A stretch of DNA of 64,000 nucleotides from Dillenia suffruticosa (taxonomy: Eukaryota; Streptophyta; Magnoliopsida; Dilleniales; Dilleniaceae), in NCBI GenBank assembly GCA_033439265.1, contig JAVTVX010000019.1, positions 18,440,039 through 18,504,038 of the forward strand, written 5' to 3'. A model generated the notes under the pieces. It was not told where the DNA came from, made no database searches, and saw only the letters and a list, made by a program, of their open reading frames with translations. Below, in pieces: positions 22,882 to 36,052 of the stretch. Within the stretch, counting starts at the first letter, position 1. Every line of letters starts with the position of its first letter. The position numbers and the translations under genes are program-made.

Positions 22882-23495
22882 GGGATGAGCATAATCGATT
22901 AAAACCGAAAAACCAGGTTTTTGAACCACCTTCAGGTGATTAATTTTATTTCCAATTTCAATTTTGGCTAAAATTAAAATTTAATTTGATTTATTTAAAT
23001 AATTATTGTTTAAAAAATTTTTATTTTGGTCTAACCAAATTAATTAAAAGAGAAAAATAAGAGAAAAATATTTTAGAGATTGTTTTATTAAAAAATGATG
23101 TAACGTTAGGTTTTTTTTTTTTTTTTTTAACTACTGGTGGTACAGGAAACTTATTTAAAAATTTTATATTTATTAGTTTGTTTAAAATTTGAAATTTAAA
23201 ATTTTCAAATTGATAATTTTAAAATTATAAATGAATTTCAAACTTTAAAGTAATAACTTATAACCACGTGTTGATAAGAATAATATATATTATATTTATA
23301 TAAACAAGAGTAGAAAACAATATTATTTAAAAGTTTATTATAGAGATTTGAATAATACAATAAATTTGGATAATCAAATCGAAATATCAATTTTTGATCT
23401 ATAAGGTTAGGTTATAGTTATGAGAATCGTATGATCGAATTATAATGATTATTTCGATTTTAATTATTTTGATTACGATTTAACCGAATACTCAT
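22882..23495 (+). repeat. Dispersed AT-rich repeat family F, copy 2
   Basis: Begins 'gggatgagcataatcg' and ends 'aaccgaatactcat', a short inverted end pair (ATGAG...CTCAT). It contains a T-run at about 23110. Inverse partner of 19830-20385. Confidence 0.6.
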
Positions 23496-23789
23496 TTATA
23501 TAATTTTCAGAAAAATTAATGGGCTGTAAAAGCCTTTGTGACTGCTTTTCTTACACTCAAAAATAATTGGTCAATATATCTAACTTAAACCCTTTGAAAA
23601 AGATTATAAGTTAATATATAATATTTTATTATCTTAGTCGATACCTCATATACAATTTTTGTTTTAGTTACACAAAAATTCAAACCACCAGGCTGTCCCT
23701 TTGGGACATGCCTCATATACATTTATTATAAATTTTAAAAGCAAATAAATAAATAAATAAATAAAATGAAGGAAACCTATTTCCTTCGT

Positions 23790-24195
23790 GTCTCCTACTA
23801 TGATACATAAAAATTTCTCAATACTAACTTTTTCTTATTTTCAAAATATTTTTAAAACGTTTTAACAAACTAAATTAATTAAAATTTACATAAAAATTTT
23901 TATATTTTATATATTTACACATTTTTCATATTTTATGAATTATTTATTTGTTTAATTATATTTTTATTTTTTATATTATTTGTCTTATAATTAATAATTA
24001 CATATTTATTCATTTTAAAATTTTATTATAAAACAGAGTTATTTTATTATTTTCATAAAATAATTAATATTTCATAAAAATCGTTATATTTTTTATGTTT
24101 ACGTATTTATTCGCGTTTTTATTTTCTGTCCTCCTATAAAATATTATTTTTCTATTTCATTTCGTATCTGTTCTGTTTTATATATATATATATAT
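23790..24195 (-). repeat. Dispersed AT-rich repeat family E, copy 2
   Basis: Shares in order 'attatttgtcttata', 'ttattataaaac' and 'cgtatctgttctgtttta'-type blocks, in inverse orientation, with 35628-36052. It ends in a (TA)n tract near 24180. No coding capacity. Confidence 0.5.
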
Positions 24196-25511
24196 ATTTT
24201 ATTTCCATGCAACGTACGTCTCCGGTACTTATATCTTCAAGGGATTCAAGTTCAAACATCAAATTCAGTCACTTTCCCTCTGATGCATGAAATATTAGAG
24301 TTCTCCTTTGTCAATTCCGTTGGCCAACGCTACCTCACGGGTCACCACATGTTTTTCTTTGGCCAATAGTGCCATAAAATGAAATATTATGTCTATTTTA
24401 TTCAAAATATCATAAAATGTAACGAAATAATTAAAATTAAATAAAAAACAATGAAATAAAAGCACGATACAAAAAGAAAAATCGCACAAAATAAAATAAA
24501 GATTACTAACATCAGGTCTATGATAAATCTTTCTCTGATATACATACCTCGCATCTAGATCTTTTTTTTTCATAATGCAATCCACTTATTGAATAATAAT
24601 ATTAAAATTTTTTAATTCTAATTAATTTCACTAATTTTTATTATAAATTAAAAATTTTAAAACTATTAATTTACTTAAATAATTAAAACAAATATTATCC
24701 TAAATAAAAAAAGTCAATACATAGTCTTTTAAATATACAAAATAAATAAATAATTAGTATCAAAATTTTAACATATTTATTATTTAAAAATGAATATATT
24801 CCCACAATTTACAATGATATTAGAGCTTTAAGATCTATACACAATTAATATAAAGAAATTCAAACTTATTATCTTATAAACTTAATAAATTTGCATCTAG
24901 AATTACTAATAACTTAAATGAATTCCAAGCCACCATATATTTTTAATTTCTTTAAAATAATTAAGCGGATAAAATCTTAATTGTGGAGTTAAAATTATAA
25001 ATATTCTTTATTTCTAATTAAAGAAATTTTATCAGTTACTTCAACGTTCCCAACCGAACAAAAAAATTGAATAACTAATCATCTTTTAAGCTGATTTTAT
25101 TTTTTTTTTAATTTAGTTAAGAAAAAAGTCAAATTGAATTAATCAAAATTGAAATAGAAATCAAATGCTCACATTTTTGTATGAGCAATCCAATCCGATT
25201 GACCAAATTTAATTTGGGAATAATGTTTAGATAGTTGATATAATATTGATATATACATTCAAACTCTTTTGAGAAGAAATAATTTAAATTTAACAATTAA
25301 AATTTTATTATAAAAATAAATCATAAATAGATATATGAAATATGTTCAAATTTAAAAACGAATTCTCTAGACATCTAAATTTTTATTTTTAAAATTTAAA
25401 CTCAAAACATCACACTAAACTCACATAACGTCAATGCTTTCTCTCTCTTCCATTATTCTTTTACCACACTTGTAAGAACGACTTACATCAAAAACCAAAC
25501 TCTCTTATTCT

Positions 25512-25544
<33 letters not shown>

Positions 25545-25660
25545 AGTAAAGCTTCTACGTGATTCATCCGTTTGGATTCACAGAAATAACCTTCTTCGAA
25601 TTTAACGACCCATTCCATCCTCGGGATGGTCAAATAAAGACAAACATAAACATACTCGAT
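24196..25660. other. AT-rich intergenic DNA with a (GA)n tract
   Basis: No gene recognised. A (GA)n microsatellite lies at about 25514-25541. A 96-codon minus-strand ORF at 24295-24585 is rich in Phe and Ile and has no known motif. Confidence 0.45.
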
Positions 25661-25667
25661 GTCGATG

Positions 25668-25840
25668 TCTGATAGCTCAGTTGATTCAGGAACTGATATC
25701 CCTTAACCATAGTCAAAGTTTCGATTTTTATAAAAACGAAAAAATCAATACTAGAAAACCTACCTCCTAAAATGAATCCTATAAATGGTCAATCCAGATT
25801 AATCAAGATAAAACTTTAAATATTAAATTGGTGGCAAAAC
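25668..25840 (+). mobile_element. SINE-like element, family B
   Basis: The tRNA-like head 'tgatagctcagttgattcag' (box A) is followed by 'caaagtttcgatttt' (box B position). The tail has 'aaaatgaatcctataaatgg', 'taatcaagataaaac' and 'tttaaatatt', as in the other family B copies. Confidence 0.65.
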
Positions 25841-27318
25841 TATATTTAAAAAAAAAAAAAAAAAAAAAGACAAGCATGTGGTAGACGAATGTATGCCCAG
25901 GATGAGGGTGCACATTTCCCAACCACTTTGCCAACTCGGTATTTTGAAAAAGCATACATGCTCTTTCCTAATGGAAACCTTATAAAAGAACAATGTAGGG
26001 AGTCAAATGAGTCTAACCTGGACCCTGTTTTGCTGTTAACAAATGATAGCATCCCCACCTCGAACGACCTCACAAAACCTCCCATCACAGAGATCCAATG
26101 TGAGGACAAAAGCAAGCCCTACATGACTTCAGGACACACCACAAGCATGCATCATGCAATCAAATACCGGTAGTGGTCAACTTTAGGTCTCTAGCTCATT
26201 TTTATTAAAAAAAAATGGGGGACTACCGTCTCTTATTCATGCAACTGCAAGGGTACTCATGGCCCATACTAGTAGCAGTCCCATGTCAAATCGGTTAGAC
26301 CATGTGGATGATACCCCCACATAGCCTCTAGCCAATGGATATTTATCCAAGATTTCCTTTCGCATAATAAATATGCAAAACAAAAAAAAGCCTGGGCCTT
26401 TGGATTGTGATGTATTCAGCTTTAGTCGTGGTTTTTCCCCCTCCCACGTTTGAACAAGCATAGAACAAAAAAGGAAAATAAATTAGAAGGCCCAAAAAAG
26501 AAATCATGAATCCCCCATTGTCAATGGGGGCATCATGGCTTGAGAATTCATGCATCAACGAAGAAATAAGGCAGGCAAAAGGGAAAAAGTGATATAGAAA
26601 AAAAAATGATAATTGCATTAACATTACAGGTTTTGCAAATGCTCGAAAGTCCCAAATTTGAGGGAAATTAATTTCATCTGTCTAATAAAAGCATCCCCGA
26701 CAAGATGCTCGAGTCAAATTTCGGCTACAATATCAGTATGTCATAAAAACTGACTAAAATAATAAGTATAGGAAGCAAAAAATAGGCAAAGGATCATTAA
26801 CCATTTCCATTCTGTAAAAGTAAATGGTCTGACTCTAAAATTTGGGATTAAGATCCAATTTGTTGTTGTTGTAAAAGCAAATGCACAACATTATCTACAC
26901 AAAATTAACAAAAAACGAACAAAAGTCATAAAGGCAACATATATTTCATACCAATCTGGTCCAAAATTACATTAGGAACACCTATCCACACAACCCAACT
27001 TGTCTCTATCATTTCCTTTTGGCAATACTGTTCTAACCTGTGATATGAAGCCATAGATTCAGTTAGCTTGAGTATCAAGATGCCAAGCCACATACGTGCC
27101 TTGTGATGCCAAATGTCACAGGCTGATATACACAGTGCCAAACAGCAAAATGAGTGAACTGTAAGAAACTAGAAGTTCTTTCCTTGGTTTTTTTCCCCGC
27201 CCCGCCTCATGTAAGAAACTCTCTGCCTTCTTAAGAAAAGCCAAATGAGTGAACTGTTTGGTCGCAATAGCAGAGCACAAATATTCCACAGATAGAGAAA
27301 TTAAAACTTACTTGATTG
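25841..27318. other. Intergenic DNA and 3' flank of the gamma-tubulin gene
   Basis: An A-run stands at 25849-25868. The rest has several short ORFs on both strands with no family features. The stretch nearest 27319 is likely gamma-tubulin 3' UTR (minus strand). Confidence 0.45.
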
Positions 27319-30300
27319 TTATACAGCCAATTTTGGATCCAGTGCTCCTGCAGCATTACCTTCTGCTGTTAAAATTTGATCAGGGTCCTGCACAATATAC
27401 ATTCAGAAAAAAGTTCGATCAAAAAGGGCAAATGGATGAATATCATTCTCTTTTCTGATGAAAAAAAGTGAGTGAATGAACAAACTATAGTAGCTGAGGC
27501 AAAAAGGATAAACCTCCATCCCCCATTTGATATAATCTGGAGATTCACAGGCCTTGTATTCATCAACCAGACTCTCTATTATATCCCTTGACTCATCGAA
27601 TTCTGAGAGATCATTGTCCTGTGCTTGTGCATTAAATCACTTTAGAAAATTGCATACAAATGGCATGAAGGATTAGGTCCTTCGATCAAACAGGGTCAAC
27701 AGTATTGCAAACGAATATGAAGATCTATACAATTTGAACGATGTTGTTTCCTACTAATGAAAGATGAAAGAAAATTAGAACTTCCTCCTCGGAGGATATA
27801 AAAGAATATTGAATTTGAAAAACTACAGCTTACTTATTCCCATTGTTTTATTATAAATGTTTTCCTGCCGGGTCACAAACATTCAAGTTGATCAAGCGCC
27901 ACCAATATTCACAGTATAACAGTAATGAAGAGGCTTTCCCAATTGCTTAAACATAGTAATAAGCACATGAATATCTTCCTTCAGTTTCCATTCCTTTCCT
28001 TCATCCTCAAACACACAGCTTACATCTGTTCTGTATATGCCTATGTCCTAGCATTAATTGTATGGAACAGACAGTGATGAAATGCTAGATGCATATGCAA
28101 GAGATCAACTTTCAAAACTTGTGGTTTGTAAAACATTTCTTTTTCTTTTTCTTTTTCTTTTTCTTTTTTTTAAAAAAAGTGAAACTCAAAACATAATTGC
28201 AAGTGGTAATATAAGTCTGCCATCATCCAGCCTAATTACCTGCTAATACCCTTGATCCAGGGCATTAGATTGGAACATACATCTTGAAAAAACAGAACCA
28301 TGCAATCTGCAGCAATTAAACTTAAGGCTGGTTTTCATGCCATTGATCAATTGCATAGTTTTAACAAGGCAACTGTAACAAACTGACAGCTGTTAGCAAA
28401 ATATGCATTGCATCAACATGAAACCGAGCACTTACCGCAAACATAGGGAATTTCCGATAGTTGTCAAGAAAAGCTTGCTTCTTTCTCAGTTTCTCATATT
28501 GGCTCAAACACTTGCTAAATAGATGCCGAATACTAGTATGACTTGCTAGCATGAGTCCACTGACCTGCCAAACAGCCGATACAAAAGTTTTGCTTGTTAT
28601 CTCATTGTAACAGCCTCTTAATAACATAACATTGACAAAAGAGTTCATTGGCCAGAAGGCATAACCGAAATAGGATGAGGTTTAGAGTACATAAGAACAT
28701 AGTCAAGAAGACAAAGCCAACATAAACTTGGTGAATAGGAAACTGTACCCTATGAGCAGTCTGAACATATGGAGATTTCCTAGACAAAGCAACCTGCAGA
28801 ACAACAATTGCTCTCATCTTAGCTAAAGCCTAAAAAGGGTAAAATGAATTAAGTGTCACAAACAGTTTAGGGGAGAAAACCTGGATGCTTGCTGGTCCCC
28901 ACTCAATGAAATTGACAAGCTTTCTTTCCCGTATTCTCTGCAAACTTTCATGGACCTGATTCAAAAAACATGGTTATGAAAATATAGCAGTTAAGTGATT
29001 ATTACTTGAGCCATGACCCCGTGAAAGTAATGTCAAGTCCAGGGTATAATGAATGCTATTCAAAGCAATTGTATATTGCAGTGACAGAAGCTCTCTTAGT
29101 CTACATGAGAGCTAAAACATGAAAGGAAGTGCATGAAAGCCCTATTATATGAACAATGAAACAATTAGCATTTCTCCTTTTCTTTTTCCTTTTCGTTTGA
29201 TGGGGATTTTTCTGATTTAACTTATCAAAGAAGAGAAAATGTAGTAGGCCACTCAGGTCAATAAAAAGAACACATTATAAGTATATCAACAATTAATTAC
29301 AGTCACCTGAGTTGGGTCCACTTCTCCTTGAATAATATTTAATATAGATATGTACTTCGCCTGACTGGCTTCCTTTGTTCTAGCATAAGATGAGACCATA
29401 ATGTTTTTTGTCTGCATGATAGAGAACTATTAGAACAAAGTCCAACTTAAGTAGTATAAACAATGACTAGAGTTCAGGAATTTAAGCATTATGACTTGCC
29501 TGTAAAAGTCGTCTCATGACATCCAGCACTGTAGTTTTACGAATCACATTGGCCTGCCAACAAGAGATATATGTGTCGGATGGCAATTCAAAACACTGAC
29601 AGTAGCCTTTTGTACAAGTAATTTGATAGTAGCATTTTTTTTTTCTTTTTTGTGACAGCAACAAAAAGTGTCAAATTATTTGAAGCATGAAAATTGATTT
29701 ACAAGATTTTCATGTCATGAGATCAGCAGCAAAAATTGGAAAATAATCCAGTCTGATCTTTGTGAATCCAGTAACATATGAAAGAGGGAAATATGCGGAG
29801 TTAATAACACAAACATCATGGTACCATTGTTTTGTTCACAGGATTGAAACGTGTCAAAAAGCCCACAAGATCAACATAAAGGAAAAGCCACAAAAGTTAA
29901 CTTGTCATCAAGGCGAAAGAGCCGGATTTCGGTGGCAGGTTCCCCCCCCCCCCCCCCGTGGGGGGGATCGTCATTGTTGATTTTATTCCTCGTAGGCATA
30001 AAACAGACAGCAAAAGCGTAAGCCACTATATTATTGGGGGTTCTAGAAATTGTGAATCCTACATGTCTGCAAGCACTTTAACCAGATATCCCAGCTTGCA
30101 AGCAGTCAGAAGGGAAAGCTAGCTGCAAAAATATATAATTATGTATCTAAAGGAGAATTATTTACTAGCTAACCAAAAACGATGCAAAAATTCACCATAA
30201 AGACAGAATATTGATCAACTTAATGGACTTAAAGAGGCTTAATAGTAAAGCAGCAAGAATGACAGTAACAAGCGCAGGAACAGAACTCAGATAGGTAAAA

Positions 30301-33300
30301 TTTTGATGGCTCAATGGGAGAAAAAGCAAAATTGTTGTTTGTAGACATGCGAATACAAATATGAAATATTGACAATCATTTACAGCTTCTCTAATCATTG
30401 TAGAACCTAAAGAAACTTCTAAGCCTATTCTGTGCAGATCCAACTGTTACAATTCTATGAGACACTCTGTCCACTTTTGAGTCCAGAAAAGCATGCAAGA
30501 AAGTGTCTACATATCTATTGAAACATATAGATTACTAGTAAGTGCAAGATATTGATCTGAGGAGACCGAAGGCGAAAAATTCCAACACGGAAAGTCCTCC
30601 ATGGAAGTGTCTGTGCCACAGCATACTATATTGATTGATTGCAACTGTAATATGGTTTCTCTGTAGAAATCTTGAGCAGAGATTTGACAAATAAAAAGTT
30701 ATATGGCTGAATGAATATTCTAATCAATGTCTCATATGTAAGATCTTTTACCTGACGTTCCACAGTAAGGGGCGTATACCCTGTCATTAGAAAATGACAT
30801 CTTGGTGTTGGAATTAAAGAGGCAAGCAGGCCAACCAAGTCATTGTTCATATATCCTGGATACCTCAGTGTCGTTGTGCTCGCAGACATCACAGTGGAAA
30901 CCAAAGAATTTGTCTGTGAAAAGGTAGGATTTGACAGATGCAGACGCTCTACAGCAATTCTGTTCAGTGCAGTATTGTCAAGTACAACAACACAATCAGC
31001 ATTGAGCGTGAGACGCTTGAGTGTCAAAAGGGAGTTGTATGGTTGTACAACAACATCACTGGTCTCCATTTGGTTTGGGAAAACACTGTATGTCTGAACC
31101 AGCTTCTTACTGTACCGGTCATTCAGTGTTTCCAATAGATATGAACCCATACCTTCATTAAAGTAACCACTATATGTCAGAATAAAACAATTTAATCCAT
31201 AGCAGATTAGCAACTTAGAAGGTGAGAGAGCCAAATTATCAACTGAGGCAGGACCTATGAGGTCCTCAATCCCATTAAAATAAAGCAAACAACCCATGAT
31301 ATAGATATACTACAAAATATGCCACCATTACATGGGAAAGGAAATACATGAGCTTGTTCCATTATAACTCCTTGGGGGGAAGTAATTAAGCAGTCAATTG
31401 CATGAAAAGGATATACTCTTCTATTTTGATTTTTTATATACTATTATATCTTCTTTCTTTTCTAATTAAAAGAAAAAATATTGAATAGGATGTTAAAATC
31501 TCTAGACAATCTAAGCAAACATTGTAAATTGAGCACCAAAAGGATATTTAAAGTGGTATAAGGCCACAGGTATAACTAATTAGAGATCCTTTCAAGCAAT
31601 AAAATAATGCCCAAACTTTAGAAAATTGAACTTTAAGTGGGGTTACTGTTAAGTTGTTATGTCATGTGATGTGAATTAAAAATACTATGAATCATGTAGT
31701 ACCAAGTCAATGGTATTGTAAAGAAAAATAGGATGCCTAATTTATACTTCGAATAATAAAGATCATAAAGAAACCTGAGCCTGTGCCTCCAGCAATTGAA
31801 TGGCATAGAACGAACCCTTCAAGACTATCACTTCCATCAGCTTCTCTATCTATCATGTCCATTATGTCCTCCTCAACACCTTTTCCCTGATCATAGATCA
31901 ACAAATATTGTTCGATTTAAGAAACAAATCATGAGCATACCTTGTTAGAGAGCACTCTCATGAAGAAATCTGAAAACAAGATCCAAAATGGCATAAATGC
32001 TCAGACACTTTACAAACCAAAGTGGCTCATCAAGATCATTCATCATGATATGCTTGTTAACGCTTAACACATCACAAGTGCAAAGGGCAGTAATATAACT
32101 TCCCCACCATTCGCTAGAAACCATTTCAATTTATCAAAGAAACATGCATAAACGTACCACGAGTAAATTGGACTGCAGAAAGCAATCTCTCGAGCCACTC
32201 ACTTATTGCGAAAAAGAATGAAACACAATCAATGTTTGGAAAGAATTATCTTCTCTTGGTCAAAATCATAAAGTTCTTGAAAATGGAAAATTTACAAAAT
32301 TGTATGACTCTACAATCTATCACTTTGAACCGGAAACTGAATGCCCATAATTTTAGGGGCAAGGCAAGGCAAGGTACACAGTACATACAAATTGCACATT
32401 TTGTGTACCTTTGAGGTCATTGATGCCTTCTCTTTGAATGGCAGAATGAAGTATATGCTGATTTCGTGTTAGTAAGGAATGTAAACAAAAAAAATGAGTT
32501 TCAGATTGTGTTATTGCATGATAGCCATAGATTGAAAATTGCAACAATCAGTATTGCATATGGAACCAATATAACATAAAAACCCAAAGAAAACAGGTCC
32601 CTGAGTAATCAAAATATCATCTGCCCAATATGAGGCAATTGCAATAAAAAATTCGGACCTGGTGATATCCACTGGCCCAGTTATTACCAGCACCTCCTCC
32701 ATGGTCCGAAACAAAGATGTTCTCATGATTGTATAGGTTTTTGTATTCACTGTTTTGAATACCATTGATTACTCTGGGTTCCAAATCAATCAACAAAGCT
32801 CGTGGAATATAGTGCTGATCATCAGCTTGGTAGAAAAAGACATCTTTCCGATCTCCCCCCTGCAACGTTCAGAGAATGGATTAATCTGGAGGCATTAATT
32901 AATAAACTATCTAAACAAACATGTTCTAAAAACCTGCTGCTTTTTCTGGTACTGTTAACTAAAAGCTTTCTTTCCGCATCCAATAAGAGTGACCGATGAC
33001 AAATATTCCTGATGAACAATTCAAACAAGTTTCTAAGGTGAAAATATTGTCCTTATCATCCTTATTTTTGTGTCCTCTATGCTCTGCAAAATATGGTTTA
33101 TCTCAAACCTTCTATCTAGAAGAGCCTTTAGTGGGGGGGGGGGGAAAGAAAACAAAATTACTTTAGTGAATGCAAGCCAAGGTGGAGCGTAACGGTAAAG
33201 TTGTTTGTATCTTTACCTGAGGTTTGAGGTTCAATTACTGGAAGTGATCTTTTCTTAGTAAAAAGAAGGTAAGGCAGTTTATATATTGTCGACCATAAAC

Positions 33301-34280
33301 CCCATACGCTTGGTGGAGGGGGCACTAGGTGACCTCTAAACTCATTCAATTATCACTAATTTGAAGTATAATTCGTAACCTATTAAAGCACCATGTGATT
33401 GAGGGAAATACATGGATCCAAAAAAGATGCTGGAGCTACTAAACAATTCTCTCAAGTACCATATTGAAGCCTTCTGGTGGTTGGGAAAATGCAGAGGAAA
33501 AGAGAAGAACATGGATCTTTAAAACTTCTCAAGCTTGTAGATTTTGTATCTAAAGACAATGGGCTTGATATAGCTGACCACTGCTATGTGTAGCTTCAGT
33601 CGAAGTCTCATTTACAAGCTCAAAAAATTTGGTACAGTTTGAAGTGCTTGATTTATATTTTCCTTCAGTTTGAAGTTCTTAATTTATATTTTCCCTTTAA
33701 TATTGCTTAGCGGCAAGACAAGTACATCCGTCTTCATCCAAATAGAAATTCAAACAACATTAAAAGAAAAATGAATGCGTAGGAAACAATATGCTTATTG
33801 GACAATTATGAATATTAACCAAACTAAGAAAAATGAATGTGTAGGAAACAATATGCTTATAGGACAATAATGAATATTAACCAGACTAACTTCTATGAAC
33901 CCTAAAAACTTAGACTTTATACTCAAATAAAAAAAAAAGGAGAAACACCAAAATAAGACCAAAGTGAAAAACATAATAACCAAGAAATTCAGCCTCTGAA
34001 AGACTCGAATTGTGAAGTAATCGAAAGCCCTAGATCAAATGCAAGTACTGAACGGATGAAATGGAGAAGTGATAATAAAATGTATGCAAAAGTCGACAAT
34101 TTTTTAAGGCGATTTCATCCAAAATGGAAAGATCAGAAGAAGAAGAAGGACCTGAGTAGCAAAGTCTTCAAGAATGCCGTCTTTATTGATGCCGTGTTCG
34201 AGACAGAGCTGTTTCCAGAACTCCATTCCGATCTGATTCCCACATTGCCCCACTTGCAGTGTGATAATTTCTCGAGGCAT
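27319..34280 (-). CDS. TUBG: Gamma-tubulin, 11 coding exons, complete
   Basis: Exons in order of transcription: 34280-34152, 32859-32659, 31886-31775, 31152-30752, 29553-29500, 29411-29307, 28955-28881, 28793-28749, 28564-28436, 27618-27514, 27387-27319. They join in frame to 474 codons, the usual plant length. The start is [20 protein letters not shown]; the phosphate-binding tubulin signature AGGTGSGMGS spans the exon 3/4 junction; other landmarks are [44 protein letters not shown] and the acidic end [15 protein letters not shown]. Family role: core of gamma-tubulin ring complexes, which nucleate microtubules in the cytoplasm and at the nuclear envelope; it binds GTP and pairs with GCP2 and GCP3. 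Introns are GT-AG except after exon 5, which has a GC donor (CAG|GCAAGT). No stops or frameshifts. Intron 1 (about 1.3 kb) carries a SINE and tandem duplications. Confidence 0.98.
29941..29967 (+). repeat. C-run followed by G-run in a gamma-tubulin intron
   Basis: About 17 C, then GTG, then about 7 G. A short C/G foldback, or an assembly artefact of a homopolymer. Confidence 0.6.
33165..33350 (+). mobile_element. Diverged Au-type SINE in gamma-tubulin intron 1
   Basis: Shows 'gcgtaacggtaaagttg' (box A), 'gaggttcaattac' (box B), 'ggtaaggcagtttatatatt' and 'catacgcttggtggag', the order seen in plant Au-like SINEs (GGTAAAGTTG, GGTTCGA, GGTAAGGCTGCGTAC, and a GCGGGAGC-type 3' part). It lies opposite to the gene's direction. 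Confidence 0.65.
33764..33887 (+). repeat. 62-bp tandem duplication in gamma-tubulin intron 1
   Basis: 'aggaaacaatatgctta' starts at 33781 and again at 33843, and the surrounding sequence is duplicated with a few changes. A second, shorter duplication ('cagtttgaag...atttatattttcc') lies at about 33625-33692. Confidence 0.85.
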
Positions 34281-34317
34281 TTTCTTCTTCCGATGATAAA
34301 ATTTTTTTCTAGGGTTT

Positions 34318-34364
<47 letters not shown>

Positions 34365-34460
34365 TTCTGTTTTTTTGGCTCCTTTTGAAATGAGAGGGAA
34401 AAAAGGGCGAAAAATATTGTGCAGTCCCTCTCTCTCTCTCTCTCTCTGAAATATGCCATT
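34281..34460 (-). promoter_or_regulatory. Gamma-tubulin 5' leader/promoter with opposed (GA)n and (CT)n tracts
   Basis: A (GA)n tract of about 20 units at 34319-34359 and a (CT)n tract at 34427-34446 face each other about 68 bases apart, within 180 bases of the ATG. They could pair as a hairpin in DNA or in the transcript. GA tracts are known binding sites of plant BPC (GAGA-binding) proteins; that they act here is inference. Confidence 0.6.
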
Positions 34461-35627
34461 TAACCACTTCATTGAAGCTTATATTGGCCTGTTTTGTCAA
34501 ACAAAAGAGTATCTTAAATTATTTTGAAGTAAAAAATTCGTTAAAAAATATAAAAGCGTCAACTGAGATGATTCATGTGTATATATATATATATATATAT
34601 AAAAAAGACTTAAAAATACACTGATTGAAAAAATTAAGAATTTAAACATAAAATAGATAAACCGTTGAAAACTTAAATATAAATTATCCGTAAAAATATG
34701 ATAATTAAGCATTTAGATAAAAAGATGGTTTTGGATAGAGATAAATGGCGTATAAAAATTCGCACAAGTTAAATCAATATATTTTAAATATTTATCTATT
34801 TATTTATTTATTTATTCTTTATTTTTAAAAAATTTATCTTTTAAATGATCGACTCTAAATAATGAGATTAAAATTCAGTTTATTATTATTGTAATTATAA
34901 AAAAAATCAAAATATTGTAAAGTCGTTGTAATTATATTTATGTGTTTAAAATTTTAGATTTATATGTGCGAAAAAATCATAAAATATAATTAAGTTCCTC
35001 ACATTTCAATATAATTTATTCAATATCAACTTATTGTTTTAATATTTTACGGATAATATAAAATACAAAATTTCATGATAATCTATTACCAAATATACAG
35101 CTGCTAGTTGCTTTAAGTCATGACAAAATTTTGATCATTCATAACCACACCCTATAGAATACCAATCAGACAGTGCTGCAGCACAATTGCAAAGCGCATT
35201 TGATGGACAATGGGAGATAAATCTCAATTTTCAAAATTATTTCGGGAAATACAGAAAATTTAATTTTTTTGACGAGAAAGAAATCCAAACAACAAGAAGA
35301 GAATTAGAAAAAATGAAAAATAAAAAATGGAAAAGGTGACCTTAAAGATAAAATAGGAAAAAGAATCATTTTTTTTTATTAATTTGAAAATAAGTCAGAG
35401 ATTACCTACGTGGATTCATACGTAGGCATTGGGCTTATTTAGTCCATAAACTATTTGATTCATGCAAACATTATTTTTTAAATTATGATCATTAGGTATG
35501 AGACTCTTTTTATTAATAAAGTCGAAATCACCAGATGCATGAGACTCTTTTTATTATATTTTAAGAGAACAAAAATTGACAACATAGATGAATTTAGGCA
35601 TGGTTACAAAACTCACTACCTATATTG
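34461..35627. other. AT-rich intergenic DNA
   Basis: A short (TA)n tract lies at about 34579-34600. I see no gene. A fragment at about 34835-34880 resembles the inverse of the family B SINE tail. Confidence 0.45.
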
Positions 35628-36052
35628 CAGGGAAACGGAAACAGGGAAATGGAAACGGGGAAATGGAAATGGAAACGGAAACGAAACGATACGATGAAAC
35701 GATATTTTATAAAAAATATAAGAAATAGAAACATGGATAAATATGTAAATATAAAAAATATAAAGATTTTTATATAAATATTAATTATTTTTTTAAAAAA
35801 ATAGAATAACTATATTTTATAATAAAAATAAAAATAATCAAATATATAATTATTAAACATAAGCTAAATAATATAAAAAATAAAAATTATGATTAAATAA
35901 ATAAATAATTCATTAAATATGAAAAAATACGTAAATATAAAAAAATATAAGGACTTTTGTGTAAATATTAATTAATTTAATGTGTGAAAATGTTTTGAAA
36001 ACGGAAAACGTTTTGGAATCAAGGAAACGCTAGTACTCATAAGTTTCCATAC
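35628..36052 (+). repeat. Dispersed AT-rich repeat family E, copy 3 (most complete)
   Basis: Starts with a purine head of repeated 'ggaaacg' units, runs through an almost pure A/T body, and ends near 'gaaaacgttttggaatcaag' and 'aagtttcc'. The ends are roughly inverted (GGAAAC...GTTTCC). Inverse relatives lie at 17020-17225 and 23790-24195. No coding capacity; it looks like a MITE, but I cannot assign a superfamily. Confidence 0.55.

Noticed and set aside
24295..24585. Phe/Ile-rich 96-codon minus ORF as a small membrane protein
   Set aside because: AT-rich composition explains the residues; no start context, family or conservation visible.
29941..29967. G-quadruplex or regulatory C/G palindrome
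   Set aside because: Long C-runs and G-runs also appear at 4757, 9763 and 33132; assembly homopolymer error is at least as likely.
30626..31297. 223-codon ORF as a separate gene
   Set aside because: It is gamma-tubulin exon 4 read past its splice sites; only 30752-31152 is coding.
34056..34500. ORFs with RERERE and SLSLSL tracts
   Set aside because: Translation of GA/CT repeats overlapping gamma-tubulin exon 1 on the wrong strand.
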